A stretch of DNA of 26,041 bases from a virus, in IMG/VR virus record IMGVR_UViG_3300037071_001308, positions 1 to 26,041 of that record; one strand, 5' to 3'. Of this stretch, positions 8,059-15,920 are shown in pieces (position 1 is the stretch's first letter; each line of letters starts with the position of its first letter). Position numbers and translations under genes: made by a program. The notes under the pieces were generated by a model that saw nothing but the letters and a program-made list of their open reading frames with translations, had not been told where the DNA came from and ran no database searches.

Positions 8059-8424
8059 TTAGTACCCTCCCGCGCCACCGAATTGCGGCTTGGTGCCCAT
8101 GCCCCCGAACGGGTTCTGTTGCTGGTTCTGCTTCGCCATCAGGCTGGCGAGGTCGGAACGCAGGCTCTCGATCCCGAGCGTGTCGTTGCTGGGAGCAGTG
8201 ACGCCGGTTGGCGACTTGAACTGAAACATGTCGGGCCTCAGCCCCGTCGCCATCGGGTTCTGACCTTCAGCCTTGATGTCAGGAAGAAAGCTCTGAAACT
8301 CGCCGTACTCGTAAGGACTGCCGATCGTGCTGTCCGCACCCGCGATGGGAAGTCCTTCCATCGGCGCGGCATTTCGCATCAAGGCAGACGGATCGCTGCT
8401 ACCACCACCACCACCTGAACCCAT
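8059..8424 (-). CDS. Small virion-region protein of unknown function
   Basis: 121 aa, starts MGSGGGGGSSDPSALMRNAA and ends in a Gly-rich GGMGTKPQFGGAGGY tail with a central LRSDLASLMAKQNQQQN helix. No domain recognised. ATG 8424 has GGAGAG 5 bases upstream (CGGGAGAGAAACA), and the stop overlaps the ribosome site of the hydrolase gene. Co-transcribed with structural genes; probably a minor structural or assembly protein, by context only. Confidence 0.6.
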   Translation of the reverse strand: MGSGGGGGSSDPSALMRNAAPMEGLPIAGADSTIGSPYEYGEFQSFLPDIKAEGQNPMATGLRPDMFQFKSPTGVTAPSNDTLGIESLRSDLASLMAKQNQQQNPFGGMGTKPQFGGAGGY

Positions 8425-8437
8425 TGTTTCTCTCCCG

Positions 8438-9367
8438 TCACATCATCGGCATCATCTTGGCGAGACCGCCGACCATGCCGAAGATGCCTGCATTGGTTTG
8501 CGCCGCTGCTTGGCTTTCCGCTTTGTAGTTGTCGTTGATGTACTGCGCGATGTTGGACGCCGCGATTGGCGAGCCTTGGAACGGCTGGAATTGCGGAATG
8601 GTCGCCTGCCCGCCGTTCATCAGCGCAGTAATTTCGTTGATCGGCTGGTTGCGCATCGCGATGGCTTCTTGCGCTTGGCTGCCGCGCATCGCGTTGTAGT
8701 ACTCTGCCAGCGACTTATCCATGTTGTAGCGGCCCGTGGCCACGTCGTTGTAGGCGGCTTGCGCGCGCCGGGCCTCGTCGCCTGATCCGAGATAGGCTTT
8801 ACGCGCGGCTTCAGCCCGAGAGTCGTCGCGCTGCATTTGATATTGGCCGTAACCCTTGCCGCCCGGTGAAAGACCTCGCGCCGCGAGCTGGGCCTCTTGG
8901 GCCTTTTCGGTCGGCGCGGTGGAGCGGTTGTAGCTCTCCATCATCGCCTTCTCGATGCCCGCGCGATCCGTCGGGCCCTGATCCTGACGGAGTTGCTGCG
9001 TCGTGAGGCCGGTCTGCCATGGCTGCCACTGGCTGCTGTCGAGCGAGGTATTAAGGTGCTCGCGCAGCTTCGCCGACTGCTCCACGGCAGTCGTGCCCAT
9101 GTTGTATTTGGATTGCGTTTCTAGTCCCAACAGCTTCTGCTGATCGGGGGAGAGCGTCGTTGTCCTTTGGTACCGAGGAGCGTAGCCGGTGATTTGACCA
9201 TTGGTGTAGATCGGCACCTGCTCTATCGCCTTATACGATACGGTACCGTATGGATTTTGCTCGTTCGCGTTCGACGATACGCTGTTGTATTGACTAGCCG
9301 ATTGGTTCTGCGCGTTCTGCGCAGCAGCCGTTTCGTAGGGGTTGGGCGGCGACGGTTGACTAGCCAT
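8438..9367 (-). CDS. Helical virion protein, possible internal/ejection protein
   Basis: 309 aa from ATG 9367 (AAGGGG about 9 bases upstream; an in-frame TTG at 9385 is less likely). It is Gln/Asn/Ala-rich and begins MASQPSPPNPYETAAAQNAQ. It has a long helical middle (about 80-230) with RGLSPGGKGYGQYQ at its centre and a YNDVATGRYN stretch. It ends with a hydrophobic AGIFGMVGGLAKMMPMM segment that could touch membrane. This layout is common in internal virion proteins of podovirus-like phages of alphaproteobacteria (family recollection, not searched). Its upstream neighbour was the GNAT gene before the HNH insertion at 9438-9896. Confidence 0.6.
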   Translation of the reverse strand: MASQPSPPNPYETAAAQNAQNQSASQYNSVSSNANEQNPYGTVSYKAIEQVPIYTNGQITGYAPRYQRTTTLSPDQQKLLGLETQSKYNMGTTAVEQSAKLREHLNTSLDSSQWQPWQTGLTTQQLRQDQGPTDRAGIEKAMMESYNRSTAPTEKAQEAQLAARGLSPGGKGYGQYQMQRDDSRAEAARKAYLGSGDEARRAQAAYNDVATGRYNMDKSLAEYYNAMRGSQAQEAIAMRNQPINEITALMNGGQATIPQFQPFQGSPIAASNIAQYINDNYKAESQAAAQTNAGIFGMVGGLAKMMPMM

Positions 9368-9401
9368 ACTATTCAACCCCTTCAATAGTTTGACTAGCCG
9401 T

Positions 9402-9430
9402 TTGCGTTACTCCGCTGTTAGGGCTAGAAT
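9402..9430 (+). promoter_or_regulatory. Weak promoter-like site before the antisense HNH gene
   Basis: TTGCGT (9402-9407), a 17-base spacer, then TAGAAT (9425-9430) match a bacterial sigma-70 layout with a good -10 and a poor -35. The expected transcription start would fall about one base before the ATG at 9438, implying a nearly leaderless message. It is attractive because this HNH gene runs against the late operon and has no clear Shine-Dalgarno, but one short match is weak evidence. Confidence 0.25.
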
Positions 9431-9437
9431 TAAGAGC

Positions 9438-9896
9438 ATGACGCAACGCGGCCAAGCTCTTCAGTTTTTTGAACAAGCCCTGATCGCCGATACAGAAGAA
9501 TGTATCCTGTGGCCCTTTTTCTTGGACCCCAGCGGTTACGGCATGATTAGCCACCGTCGAGGAAACACAAAAACGCGAGGAGCGCATAATTTGATGTGCG
9601 AGCGCGTACATGGTCTACCTCCTTCCAGCAGTATGGATGCGGCTCATAAGTGTCGGCAGCGCGCCTGCATTAACTGGCGGCATTTGCGCTGGGCCACTCG
9701 TAGAGAAAACGTTGCTGACCAAATTCGAGACGGGGTGCATATCCGGCCGTCGAGAGCCAAGCTGACGCTCGCGCAAGTGCGGAAAATCCGCGCTTCCAAA
9801 AAACCCAGTGCTGAACTCGCGCGCCGTTTCGGCGTCTCCTACTATACTGTCTGGGATATTAGGGCTGGGCGAAGCTGGCCGAACGTAACCGGGTAG
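9438..9896 (+). CDS. HNH homing-type endonuclease with C-terminal helix-turn-helix
   Basis: 152 aa. The core has DAAHKCRQRACINWRHLRW then RRENVADQ (about residues 67-95), a clear H...C...CIN..HL.W...N HNH signature with the catalytic His, the Asn and the metal His all present. A C-terminal segment KLTLAQVRKIRAS...AELARRFGVSYYTVW (about 116-143) looks like a DNA-binding helix-turn-helix, as in many phage homing endonucleases. It is read against the surrounding late genes, and its last approximately 280 bases overlap antisense to the 3' end of the GNAT gene. ATG 9438 is chosen because the frame upstream lacks another ATG; the ribosome site is weak. Likely a mobile gene inserted here. Confidence 0.8.
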   Translation: MTQRGQALQFFEQALIADTEECILWPFFLDPSGYGMISHRRGNTKTRGAHNLMCERVHGLPPSSSMDAAHKCRQRACINWRHLRWATRRENVADQIRDGVHIRPSRAKLTLAQVRKIRASKKPSAELARRFGVSYYTVWDIRAGRSWPNVTG

Positions 9897-10319
9897 ATAG
9901 CGGCATTCGTTCTTGAGCATGTCGAACACCATCACATCCCGAGTGCCTTCGATCCCCAGCCTGCGATAGCCGGTGTACTGGAAACCGAGCCGCTGCACCT
10001 GCTTCAGGGCGCGGCGGTTATGCGGCTCGACTTCGGCGGTGAGCCGTCGTGCTTGCGAGAAGGCCGCCGTGAAGATCGCGCGCAGTACGCGCCGCGACAT
10101 GCAGCGTTGATCAAGCACCAAGATCGTGACGTAACCGTCGAACCAATACTTGAACTCGATAGCGAAAATTCCGGCGAAGCTGTCGTCTTCGTCATAGGCC
10201 CACGCCGAGAACCAGCGCGGCGCTTTGAAGTCGCTCATGCTGAAATCGAGATCGAACGTCCGCGTCAGCAGGGCTTGCCCTGCTGCTGGAAGATCGCCAA
10301 AGTGAGGGGTGTAAGCCAT
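9615..10319 (-). CDS. GNAT-type acetyltransferase-like phage protein with an antisense-encoded tail
   Basis: 234 aa. Residues about 1-140 fit a GNAT fold: strands around WFSAWAYDEDDSFAGIFAIE and YVTILVLDQRCMSRRVL, then AEVEPHNRRALKQVQRLGF.YTGYRR, the usual C-terminal GNAT motif. The acetyl-CoA loop motif is not clearly canonical, so activity is uncertain; such proteins occur in podovirus structural clusters with unknown substrate. From about residue 142 to the end, the coding DNA is the reverse strand of the HNH gene, and composition turns disordered (Ser/Pro/Arg-rich), so the native protein probably ended near LPGYV. ATG 10319 overlaps the stop of the gp10-like gene (TGATG) and follows AGGTGG. 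Confidence 0.65.
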   Translation of the reverse strand: MAYTPHFGDLPAAGQALLTRTFDLDFSMSDFKAPRWFSAWAYDEDDSFAGIFAIEFKYWFDGYVTILVLDQRCMSRRVLRAIFTAAFSQARRLTAEVEPHNRRALKQVQRLGFQYTGYRRLGIEGTRDVMVFDMLKNECRYLPGYVRPASPSPNIPDSIVGDAETAREFSTGFFGSADFPHLRERQLGSRRPDMHPVSNLVSNVFSTSGPAQMPPVNAGALPTLMSRIHTAGRR

Positions 10320-11896
10320 CACACTAGACCACCTAGCTCGTAAAGTACGTCCACGCCGGTCAGCGAGAAGGTGCAGCCTAAAACACTCACGCGCACTCTT
10401 GCGGCACCCACTCGTCCGAGGCCCGTCACGCCCTGCCAGTTCTGCTTCGGCTGGGTGCTGGCGGCCCAGTCGTCAACGTCCCACGTCGCCAAGTCCCACT
10501 CGGCGCCGCCGGAAGGCCCGGCGGTGACTTCGGGCTGGTTGGTCGGGGCTAAGTTGTTGTAGTCAACTTCCAAGTCCATGTACGGGCGCGGCAGTCCGTC
10601 GGTGAGCGAGTACAGCCGCACCATCTTGAAATTCTTCTTGGCGGCGCTCTTGTAGCTCGACCACGCGAAGCGCACGTCGGCGTTGATGGCCGCGCCGTTG
10701 TCGCTAAGGTATTCGGAGCCGCCATAGTAAATCTTGCCGTCTTCGCTGCCGAAGTAGGCGTGGTTGTTGAGCCAGCCCCAGCACCGCGCCGGAACGTCGT
10801 GCCACTTGGTCCAAATTTGATGCGGCATCTTCCGCACCATCTGCTGGTACTTGCCGTTGCCGATCGGCATGTTGCAGATAGCGTGATTGGTGTGGTGGTT
10901 AAGAAACGCCTGCCAGCCGTACTCGTCGCGATGGGACTTCGAGACATCCTCGAAATCCTTCATGACGTTGCGATCGGACTTGCCCAGTTGTTCGGTCTCG
11001 GCGCGGATCATGGTGGACATCGGCACCAACCCCGTCGAGATCATGACGTAGAGGTCGCCGCCGAAATTGATGATGCTGTCCTTACTCATTGGGGCATCAA
11101 AACGAAAAATGCCGACCAGTTTGAAATCGCTGTCGGGATCGACGCCCGAGTAGATCGCGGCTTCGCCGTTACTGGTGAAAATCACCAGCGCGTCGTCGAG
11201 GCCGACGCCGCCGTCAATCGACCAAGTGTAGACCGCGCGGACGCTGCCGCCGCGTTTGAAGATGACGTTGAGCGGAAACAGTTCGAGCGCGCCGGTCTTC
11301 TGCTGAATGGGAAGATAGTAGATCGCGAGGTTCTGGCTGTCGGCGAACCATAGCCGGTTCATGTGCGAGTGCACCTTGTCGAACTTGAGCGGGTCAATCC
11401 ACGGCTCGCCAGTCGGCGCCGTCACAGTTTCGGTCACGAACGTCGCGCCGTCCCACGACACCACGCCGTCGGCGCCGTTGACCATGATGGTGTAGTCGGT
11501 ATCGGAGAGGTCGCTGTAGGACGTCCACGCCCAGTCGTCGCTGCCGTAACCGCTGGCGATTTCGGTACCCGATAGATCATAGATTTTTGTACCTGCCGCG
11601 CAGGCGAGTTCTGACGGCGCGCCGTAGTACGGGATCATGGTCGAGATCGACGGGTTTCCGACGATCTCGCCGACTTGAAGATAGCCGGGCCGCACGGTGA
11701 TGCGGTCGTCCTCAACCACCCAGTTGGTCAGCACCGATGCAAGAAGCGGGTCGGTTTCGCTGAGTTCGGCGTGGTTGGACAACCCTTTCAAGGGCGCGCT
11801 GAAGTGCGCGACCTTGGCCGCAGGGGCTCGCTTGACGCGAACCGGCGTACCCTTGCGGTTCTTCAGCGGCAGCAGTCCTGCGGGGGCCATTCGCAT
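10319..11896 (-). CDS. P22 gp10-like neck / packaged-DNA stabilisation protein
   Basis: 525 aa, beta-rich, with many aromatic-ended strands and repeated W-D segments (for example WDGATFV, WSIDGGVGLDDALVIF, WKHDVP-like WTKWHDVPARCWGWLNN, GKIYYGGSEY). This suggests a beta-propeller as in the P22 tail factor gp10, which plugs and stabilises packaged DNA at the neck. The length is slightly above the P22 protein. The assignment rests on fold-like pattern plus its position immediately after a gp4-like adaptor gene, the order seen in P22-type necks; no close identity is asserted. A tail tubular or other neck protein is the main alternative. ATG 11896 overlaps the upstream TAA (TAATG), indicating coupling. 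Confidence 0.55.
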   Translation of the reverse strand: MRMAPAGLLPLKNRKGTPVRVKRAPAAKVAHFSAPLKGLSNHAELSETDPLLASVLTNWVVEDDRITVRPGYLQVGEIVGNPSISTMIPYYGAPSELACAAGTKIYDLSGTEIASGYGSDDWAWTSYSDLSDTDYTIMVNGADGVVSWDGATFVTETVTAPTGEPWIDPLKFDKVHSHMNRLWFADSQNLAIYYLPIQQKTGALELFPLNVIFKRGGSVRAVYTWSIDGGVGLDDALVIFTSNGEAAIYSGVDPDSDFKLVGIFRFDAPMSKDSIINFGGDLYVMISTGLVPMSTMIRAETEQLGKSDRNVMKDFEDVSKSHRDEYGWQAFLNHHTNHAICNMPIGNGKYQQMVRKMPHQIWTKWHDVPARCWGWLNNHAYFGSEDGKIYYGGSEYLSDNGAAINADVRFAWSSYKSAAKKNFKMVRLYSLTDGLPRPYMDLEVDYNNLAPTNQPEVTAGPSGGAEWDLATWDVDDWAASTQPKQNWQGVTGLGRVGAARVRVSVLGCTFSLTGVDVLYELGGLV

Positions 11897-12318
11897 TATT
11901 GCACCCGTCCCGGATCGTAGTTGAGGTCGATCACAGGCGCGTTGCGGCCCGCGAGCTTGTTAAGCCGCGCGATGAAGTCGCGCTGTTCTTCGCCGTATTC
12001 AAGGCCCTTGGCTTTCAGGAAACGGTACTTAAGGCCGTCCACCGCGAGCCTTGCATCAAACAAGATGATGTCGTTGTCGGCGGTCGGCCGTGACTTTCGC
12101 ACTTGCTCGCCCGCGTCGATCAGCCAGTTGCCGTCGCCCAACTGTTCACGATAAGGCGGGTCGAGCAGCAGTTCGTCAGCGACGTTCTGCAACAAGGCCG
12201 TCATCTGCGCGATGTCCTGATCGGCAGTGCCGATGACTTGCGTCACGGGCCGCTGCACGATGCCGATTTCAAGCGAGGCGTCGGACACCGCGTCAACGAT
12301 GGTGGCGAGCCTCGCCAT
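11896..12318 (-). CDS. P22 gp4-like head-tail adaptor (tail accessory factor)
   Basis: 140 aa. The helical N-terminus (VDAVSDASLEIGIVQRP, then VIGTADQDIAQMTALLQNVA, DELLLDPPYR) is the recognisable pattern of the gp4-type adaptor that docks under the portal after packaging. The second half carries the usual KARFDARLAVDGLKYRFLKA-like helix (here FDARLAVDGLKYRFLKAKGL) and ends in a short acidic/polar tail. The family is usually about 140-170 aa, so the length fits. ATG 12318 overlaps the upstream TAA by one base. Its product would connect portal to the gp10-like protein encoded next. Confidence 0.65.
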   Translation of the reverse strand: MARLATIVDAVSDASLEIGIVQRPVTQVIGTADQDIAQMTALLQNVADELLLDPPYREQLGDGNWLIDAGEQVRKSRPTADNDIILFDARLAVDGLKYRFLKAKGLEYGEEQRDFIARLNKLAGRNAPVIDLNYDPGRVQ

Positions 12319-12869
12319 TATGCCGCCGCCTTCAGTCTAAGGGTGTCGATCAGGGTTTTTTGCGCCGAGATGGTGCTGATCGCCTCGGCGAACTGCTCTT
12401 TCAGCGCCGCAAGTTGGCCTTCCAGATCGGTGACGATGGACTCGTACTGCCCGGCCTTGCCGTGCAGCTCCATCATCTTCACGGCGCGGTCGGCAATCTC
12501 GATGATGTCGGGCGGGACGGTCTTGACGGCTTCGGCACGCCGCTTCCGGCTGACGACTTGCGCCAACTGTTCCACAGTATGAATATCTCGTACGGCGCAC
12601 ATCTCGAAAATATGCGGCGGGCAGGCGGGCCACAGCGCCAGCGGATACCCCACGACGGTTTTGCGGGCCTCGCAGCTCTTGCGGTAAAGCTCATAGGGGC
12701 CGGGATGGTCGGTGATGTCGGCGTCCTCGGCCTCGCGCTCGATGGAGAGGTAAGGCGGGCGGTCCATCCGCACGCGCGTGGTCTCGCGAAACAGCGGCAA
12801 GCCGTCGGGCCCGTTGCCGTCTCTCTCCCAGCCCGTATAGAACCGAACGAGTGTTGGGGTATCTGACAT
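12318..12869 (-). CDS. Virion-operon protein of unknown function with C-terminal coiled coil
   Basis: 183 aa starting MSDTPTLVRFYTGWERDGNG. The middle (PYELYRKSCEARKTVVGYPL and a WPACPPHIFEMC stretch) is compact and cysteine-containing. The C-terminal 70 residues (from KMMELHGKAGQYESIVTDLE through an Ala/Leu-rich stretch to TLIDTLRLKAAA) form a probable coiled coil. No family is recognised. The chosen ATG 12869 has AGGA about 7 bases upstream (ATAGGATTACAA). A longer frame reaching 13466 would run antisense through the HNH-like gene and is rejected. Between capsid and neck genes, so a head completion or assembly role is plausible but unproven. Confidence 0.65.
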   Translation of the reverse strand: MSDTPTLVRFYTGWERDGNGPDGLPLFRETTRVRMDRPPYLSIEREAEDADITDHPGPYELYRKSCEARKTVVGYPLALWPACPPHIFEMCAVRDIHTVEQLAQVVSRKRRAEAVKTVPPDIIEIADRAVKMMELHGKAGQYESIVTDLEGQLAALKEQFAEAISTISAQKTLIDTLRLKAAA

Positions 12870-12902
12870 TTGTAATCCTATATGTCTGGTGCTATGGGGG
12901 AA

Positions 12903-12935
12903 GCGGCGGGCTGTGCTCCCCAACACGCCCGCCGC
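12903..12935. other. Perfect 9-bp inverted repeat (stem-loop) between 183-aa gene and HNH-like gene
   Basis: GCGGCGGGC (12903-12911) and GCCCGCCGC (12927-12935) can pair around a 15-base loop, extended by GTG/CAC after a one-base bulge. It lies in the only gap between the divergent 183-aa gene and HNH-like copy C. No T-run follows on either strand, so a simple intrinsic terminator is not supported. It could affect late-operon readthrough or be part of the mobile gene's flank. Confidence 0.5.
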
Positions 12936-12965
12936 TGGATCAGACAACCGTTGAGGGCGGCTATC

Positions 12966-13463
12966 ATGACCATTCGGATTGACTTGACCGATCAACGGTT
13001 CGGGTACTGGACTGTTGTCGATTACAGCCACAGTGACAAAGGCACTTATTGGAATTGCCGGTGTGAGTGCGGCAGGTTTGAAAAAGTCTTGTCCGGCAAT
13101 CTCCGCACTGGAAAAAGTACGCGGTGCCGAGGCTGTATGCCTCGTGCCGAGAACCGGCGTACGCACGGCAATAGCCATACTAAGCTGTACTGGATTTGGG
13201 CCGCGATGCGGGACCGTTGCAGCAACCCGAATTGCCCGTCGTACAAAAACTACGGAGGACGCGGCATCGCCGTCGATCCGCGTTGGCATGACTTTGCGGT
13301 ATTCGCTGCCGACATGGGCCTTCCTCCCGGTCATAAGCTCACGTTGGATCGCGTGAACAATGACGGACCCTATTCTCCCGACAATTGCCGGTGGGCGACG
13401 AGGGTCGAACAAGCGGCCAACAGGCGTCAAAGAAGCTGCTCCCGGAAGCTGGAGGCGACTTGA
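12966..13463 (+). CDS. HNH-like mobile endonuclease family protein (copy C)
   Basis: 165 aa, third member of the family: [24 protein letters not shown], a CRGC pair, [33 protein letters not shown], then [19 protein letters not shown] and EQAANRRQR. It is on the plus strand, against the late operon, between the capsid gene and the 183-aa gene. ATG 12966 has GAGG about 8 bases upstream and matches the start of the other copies; in-frame codons further upstream are non-homologous. The three copies differ clearly in amino acids and codons, so they look like separate acquisitions rather than recent duplications. Confidence 0.7.
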   Translation: MTIRIDLTDQRFGYWTVVDYSHSDKGTYWNCRCECGRFEKVLSGNLRTGKSTRCRGCMPRAENRRTHGNSHTKLYWIWAAMRDRCSNPNCPSYKNYGGRGIAVDPRWHDFAVFAADMGLPPGHKLTLDRVNNDGPYSPDNCRWATRVEQAANRRQRSCSRKLEAT

Positions 13464-13518
13464 CATCGCCCCCAGTATTAACTAACCTTGTATACTATGC
13501 AGAAACAAGCTTCGTATA

Positions 13519-14472
13519 CTACGTCCCTGTTGCAGTAAGTCTTCCTTGCATTGAGCGGTTAGAGAGGCTTAAAGCCCCCATAAAAGCAAGGTGACGCGTC
13601 ACGGCATCCATGTCGGGCGATTGGTCGGGAAGGTCTAGGCTTTCGAAGTTGCGGCCACTATAGATTTCGAACTTCAGATATTTTGTATTCAAGAAGTAGG
13701 CGCCTGTAATACCCGTCGCGGCACCGTCGAACACCAGCGGCGCAGACTTGTATTTCAGGGTTTCAAAGCCGAGGGCCCCGAGCCTTGCGTCGGCGTATCT
13801 TTGGTTTTCCTGCAAGCCGCTTTCATAGGTGCCGTAGATTTCACCGTCGGTGACGATCAGGTCGGGCTTCTCGGCACCGCGAATGAGCTTCATCCACAAC
13901 GCGTTCATTCCCGCTTTCAGCGCCGGGTACTGAAGACCGGTAGCTCTGGCGACCACCTGAAACTGGTTCTTCCAGAACGTCCAAGTGCCGCTGTCGATGC
14001 CGCCGATGGTGCCGGTGCCGTCCGGCGTGACCATGCCCTTCAAACCCACGAAGGATTTCGCCACCGTGCCGTCACCATAAACCGCCTTGGTGATGTTGTT
14101 CTTCATGGTGGCTTCGGCGTTGTCGATCTTGCCCTCAAGTAAATTCAAGACGCGCTCGCGCGAACGGTTCTTAGCCAGATCGGGGCCCGACAGGGTGACT
14201 GACGCAACGGCGTTCGCCGGGTCGTAATGCGCCTCGGAGATGGTCTCTTTGGTCGCGCGGGACAGCAGCTCGGTGCCGGTATACCAAGCGAAAGTCTCTT
14301 CGGCGTACGTCAGCGGGCAGGCGATGGCGCGACCGCCCTCGATGACGCGCACGCGGTTGCCCTCACGCAAGAGCGCGGTGACCGCGTTGGAGTTCGAGAC
14401 GTTATCGGCGAATTGCTTGTGATAGTTCTGAAGTGTAGTGGCGACGAGTTGGTTGACGGTCGGCTCTGCCAC
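13519..14472 (-). CDS. Major capsid protein
   Basis: 317 aa. The N-terminus (VNQLVATTLQNYHKQFADNV, NAVTALLREGNRV) and segments LEGKIDNAEATMKNNI, then GGIDSGTWTFWKNQF, LVFDGAATG and the closing FLNTKYLKFEIYSGRNF followed by SLSNRSMQGRL all match a widely distributed phage major capsid family with an HK97-like fold. The length is typical for the family. It forms the icosahedral shell around the scaffold encoded immediately upstream. The start is GTG 14472 with AGGAG 7 bases upstream, inside the short gap after the scaffold stop. About 55 bases after its stop lies the 3' end of HNH-like copy C on the opposite strand. Confidence 0.9.
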   Translation of the reverse strand: MAEPTVNQLVATTLQNYHKQFADNVSNSNAVTALLREGNRVRVIEGGRAIACPLTYAEETFAWYTGTELLSRATKETISEAHYDPANAVASVTLSGPDLAKNRSRERVLNLLEGKIDNAEATMKNNITKAVYGDGTVAKSFVGLKGMVTPDGTGTIGGIDSGTWTFWKNQFQVVARATGLQYPALKAGMNALWMKLIRGAEKPDLIVTDGEIYGTYESGLQENQRYADARLGALGFETLKYKSAPLVFDGAATGITGAYFLNTKYLKFEIYSGRNFESLDLPDQSPDMDAVTRHLAFMGALSLSNRSMQGRLTATGT

Positions 14473-14489
14473 GGCAGGCTCCTATGGGG

Positions 14490-15689
14490 TCAATACCCGA
14501 CCTCATCGGCAGAACGCTCGATCGCATCTCGTATGCCGCCCTTGGAAGGCCCGTCCGCGCCGTTGGGCCTCGCGACAGGGGTGGTAACCCCTCTCGTGTT
14601 GAGGCGCTGCGCACTACGGGCTCTTGCAATGTCGTTCTGCGACTGGCTGCGATGGTGCTCCGCTGCCAGCATTTGCTTCCTGACATCCGGGTGAGCCCAG
14701 CACGCAGTCTCATATGCTTCGGCCATCTCCCGCTGGGGATTGGCCTTGAACAGGTCGATGATAAGCGGGAGTACGGCATCGAAGTGCGGGCGCAATGGCC
14801 TGCCGTCGCTGCTTTTCTCGTCCGCGAAATGATCGACGCTGGTTCGTGCATAGTGAAGACCTTGTTGCTCGCGGGCTTGTTGCTCCGCGCGCTCGCGCTG
14901 CTGTAGCTGACCCTCAAGGGCCGAGATTTTGCTCGTCGTCTTGCCGAATTGATCGGCGAGAAATTTGACTGCCGGGTCCTTAAGGTCTTCTTCTGTTAGA
15001 CCTGTTGGGCTCGACGGCGACTGGCTCTGCAAGGCTGAGAAAATGCGCGCTGGGTCGAGGCCCATGCGTTGCGTCAGGTCTACCAGCAGCGTGAATTTAT
15101 CCTGTTGGTTCTCTGACGTTCCCAGCTTGTGCCAATTGGCCCATTCTTGGATCGCCTGAACCGGATGAACTCCCGCCTGCTGCAACGACTTCGCGATTTG
15201 CGGGTCGTTGAAAACCGGCGCAAGCGCCTGAGCGAACTGGACTGCTCCCGCACTCGCCTGCGATTTGCGCGTGAACTCGGCTTCCATGTCGCCGTGACGC
15301 TTAAGGAGAAACGCTTGCCCCTCTTGCGGCAGTTTGGCGAAGGTCGCCTTGTCTTCCGCGCTCCAGTGCTCCGGGGCCTGATTGCTTTTCGCTGCGGTTT
15401 GCGCAGCAGCTGGATCAGTCGGCGGCGTCTGGGTATCTTGAATAGGTTTCTTCGGGGCTGGATCGAGGGGTTCGATTGCTTCGCCCGGCTGAGTAGCTTC
15501 CGATTTAGCTACCCAACGACCTGATTTATCGCGCGGTCTCGCGTCTTGCGCAAGGGGTTCATCGTCGAGGGGCCCTTCTGAGGGCTCTTGAGGCTCGACG
15601 GCAGGGCCGTCTTCAAGGTCGTCATACGCCTGTTCAGCAATATCGCGGAGCGAGGACGGCGGTGCGTTTTGCGGATTGTCGGCGGACAT
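14490..15689 (-). CDS. Capsid scaffolding protein
   Basis: 399 aa from ATG 15689 (AAGGA about 8 bases upstream). The first 130 residues are acidic and Pro/Gln-rich, probably disordered. They are followed by a conserved-looking APEHWSAEDKATFAKLPQEG block, FLLKRHGDMEAEFTRKSQ, a helical core, a coiled coil (KISALEGQLQQRERAEQQAR) around 255-285, and a basic C-terminal tail (about 360-399) of the kind that binds the capsid protein. It lies directly before the major capsid gene, the classic position. The first 56 bases overlap the end of the preceding small gene in another frame. A protease-scaffold fusion is not supported. Confidence 0.85.
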   Translation of the reverse strand: MSADNPQNAPPSSLRDIAEQAYDDLEDGPAVEPQEPSEGPLDDEPLAQDARPRDKSGRWVAKSEATQPGEAIEPLDPAPKKPIQDTQTPPTDPAAAQTAAKSNQAPEHWSAEDKATFAKLPQEGQAFLLKRHGDMEAEFTRKSQASAGAVQFAQALAPVFNDPQIAKSLQQAGVHPVQAIQEWANWHKLGTSENQQDKFTLLVDLTQRMGLDPARIFSALQSQSPSSPTGLTEEDLKDPAVKFLADQFGKTTSKISALEGQLQQRERAEQQAREQQGLHYARTSVDHFADEKSSDGRPLRPHFDAVLPLIIDLFKANPQREMAEAYETACWAHPDVRKQMLAAEHHRSQSQNDIARARSAQRLNTRGVTTPVARPNGADGPSKGGIRDAIERSADEVGY

Positions 15690-15918
15690 TTCGGGCTTCC
15701 TTGAAGGCTTGGGGAATATCGCGGGGATCGTAACTCCCTGACTTGTCGAGATCGCGCTCACGCTGGCGGTGCGAAGAAATGGACTGGCCAGTCACGGGTG
15801 ATGGGTAGCTTTCAAAACTCTGCACGGTGGGGGCCGGATGAGTGGACTTCGCTAATGCGCCGGATGGACGGAAGCGCTTGTCAATTATCCGGCCCCTGTG
15901 CAGCACGTAAGTCGGCAT
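15634..15918 (-). CDS. Small protein of unknown function overlapping the scaffold start
   Basis: 94 aa starting MPTYVLHRGRIIDKRFRPSG, a basic N-terminal motif that recurs in small genes before phage scaffolds (recollection). The rest is Arg/Ser/Pro-rich and likely disordered. Its end overlaps the scaffold gene by 56 bases in a different frame. ATG 15918 starts 2 bases after the stop of the 67-aa hairpin-like gene and has GAAGAA upstream. Function unknown. Confidence 0.6.
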   Translation of the reverse strand: MPTYVLHRGRIIDKRFRPSGALAKSTHPAPTVQSFESYPSPVTGQSISSHRQRERDLDKSGSYDPRDIPQAFKEARNVRRQSAKRTAVLAPRYC

Positions 15919-15920
15919 GG

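Noticed and set aside
7645-8418. 257-codon plus-strand frame
   Set aside because: Antisense to the hydrolase N-terminus and the 121-aa gene; no motif or ribosome site.
9369-9611. 80-codon minus-strand frame opposite the HNH gene
   Set aside because: Complement of a well-supported HNH gene; no ribosome site or homology pattern.
10760-11353. 197-codon plus-strand frame
   Set aside because: Antisense to the gp10-like gene and without domain features.
12870-13466. N-terminal extension of the 183-aa gene through the HNH-like gene
   Set aside because: It would be entirely antisense to HNH-like copy C; ATG 12869 with AGGA is a sound start.
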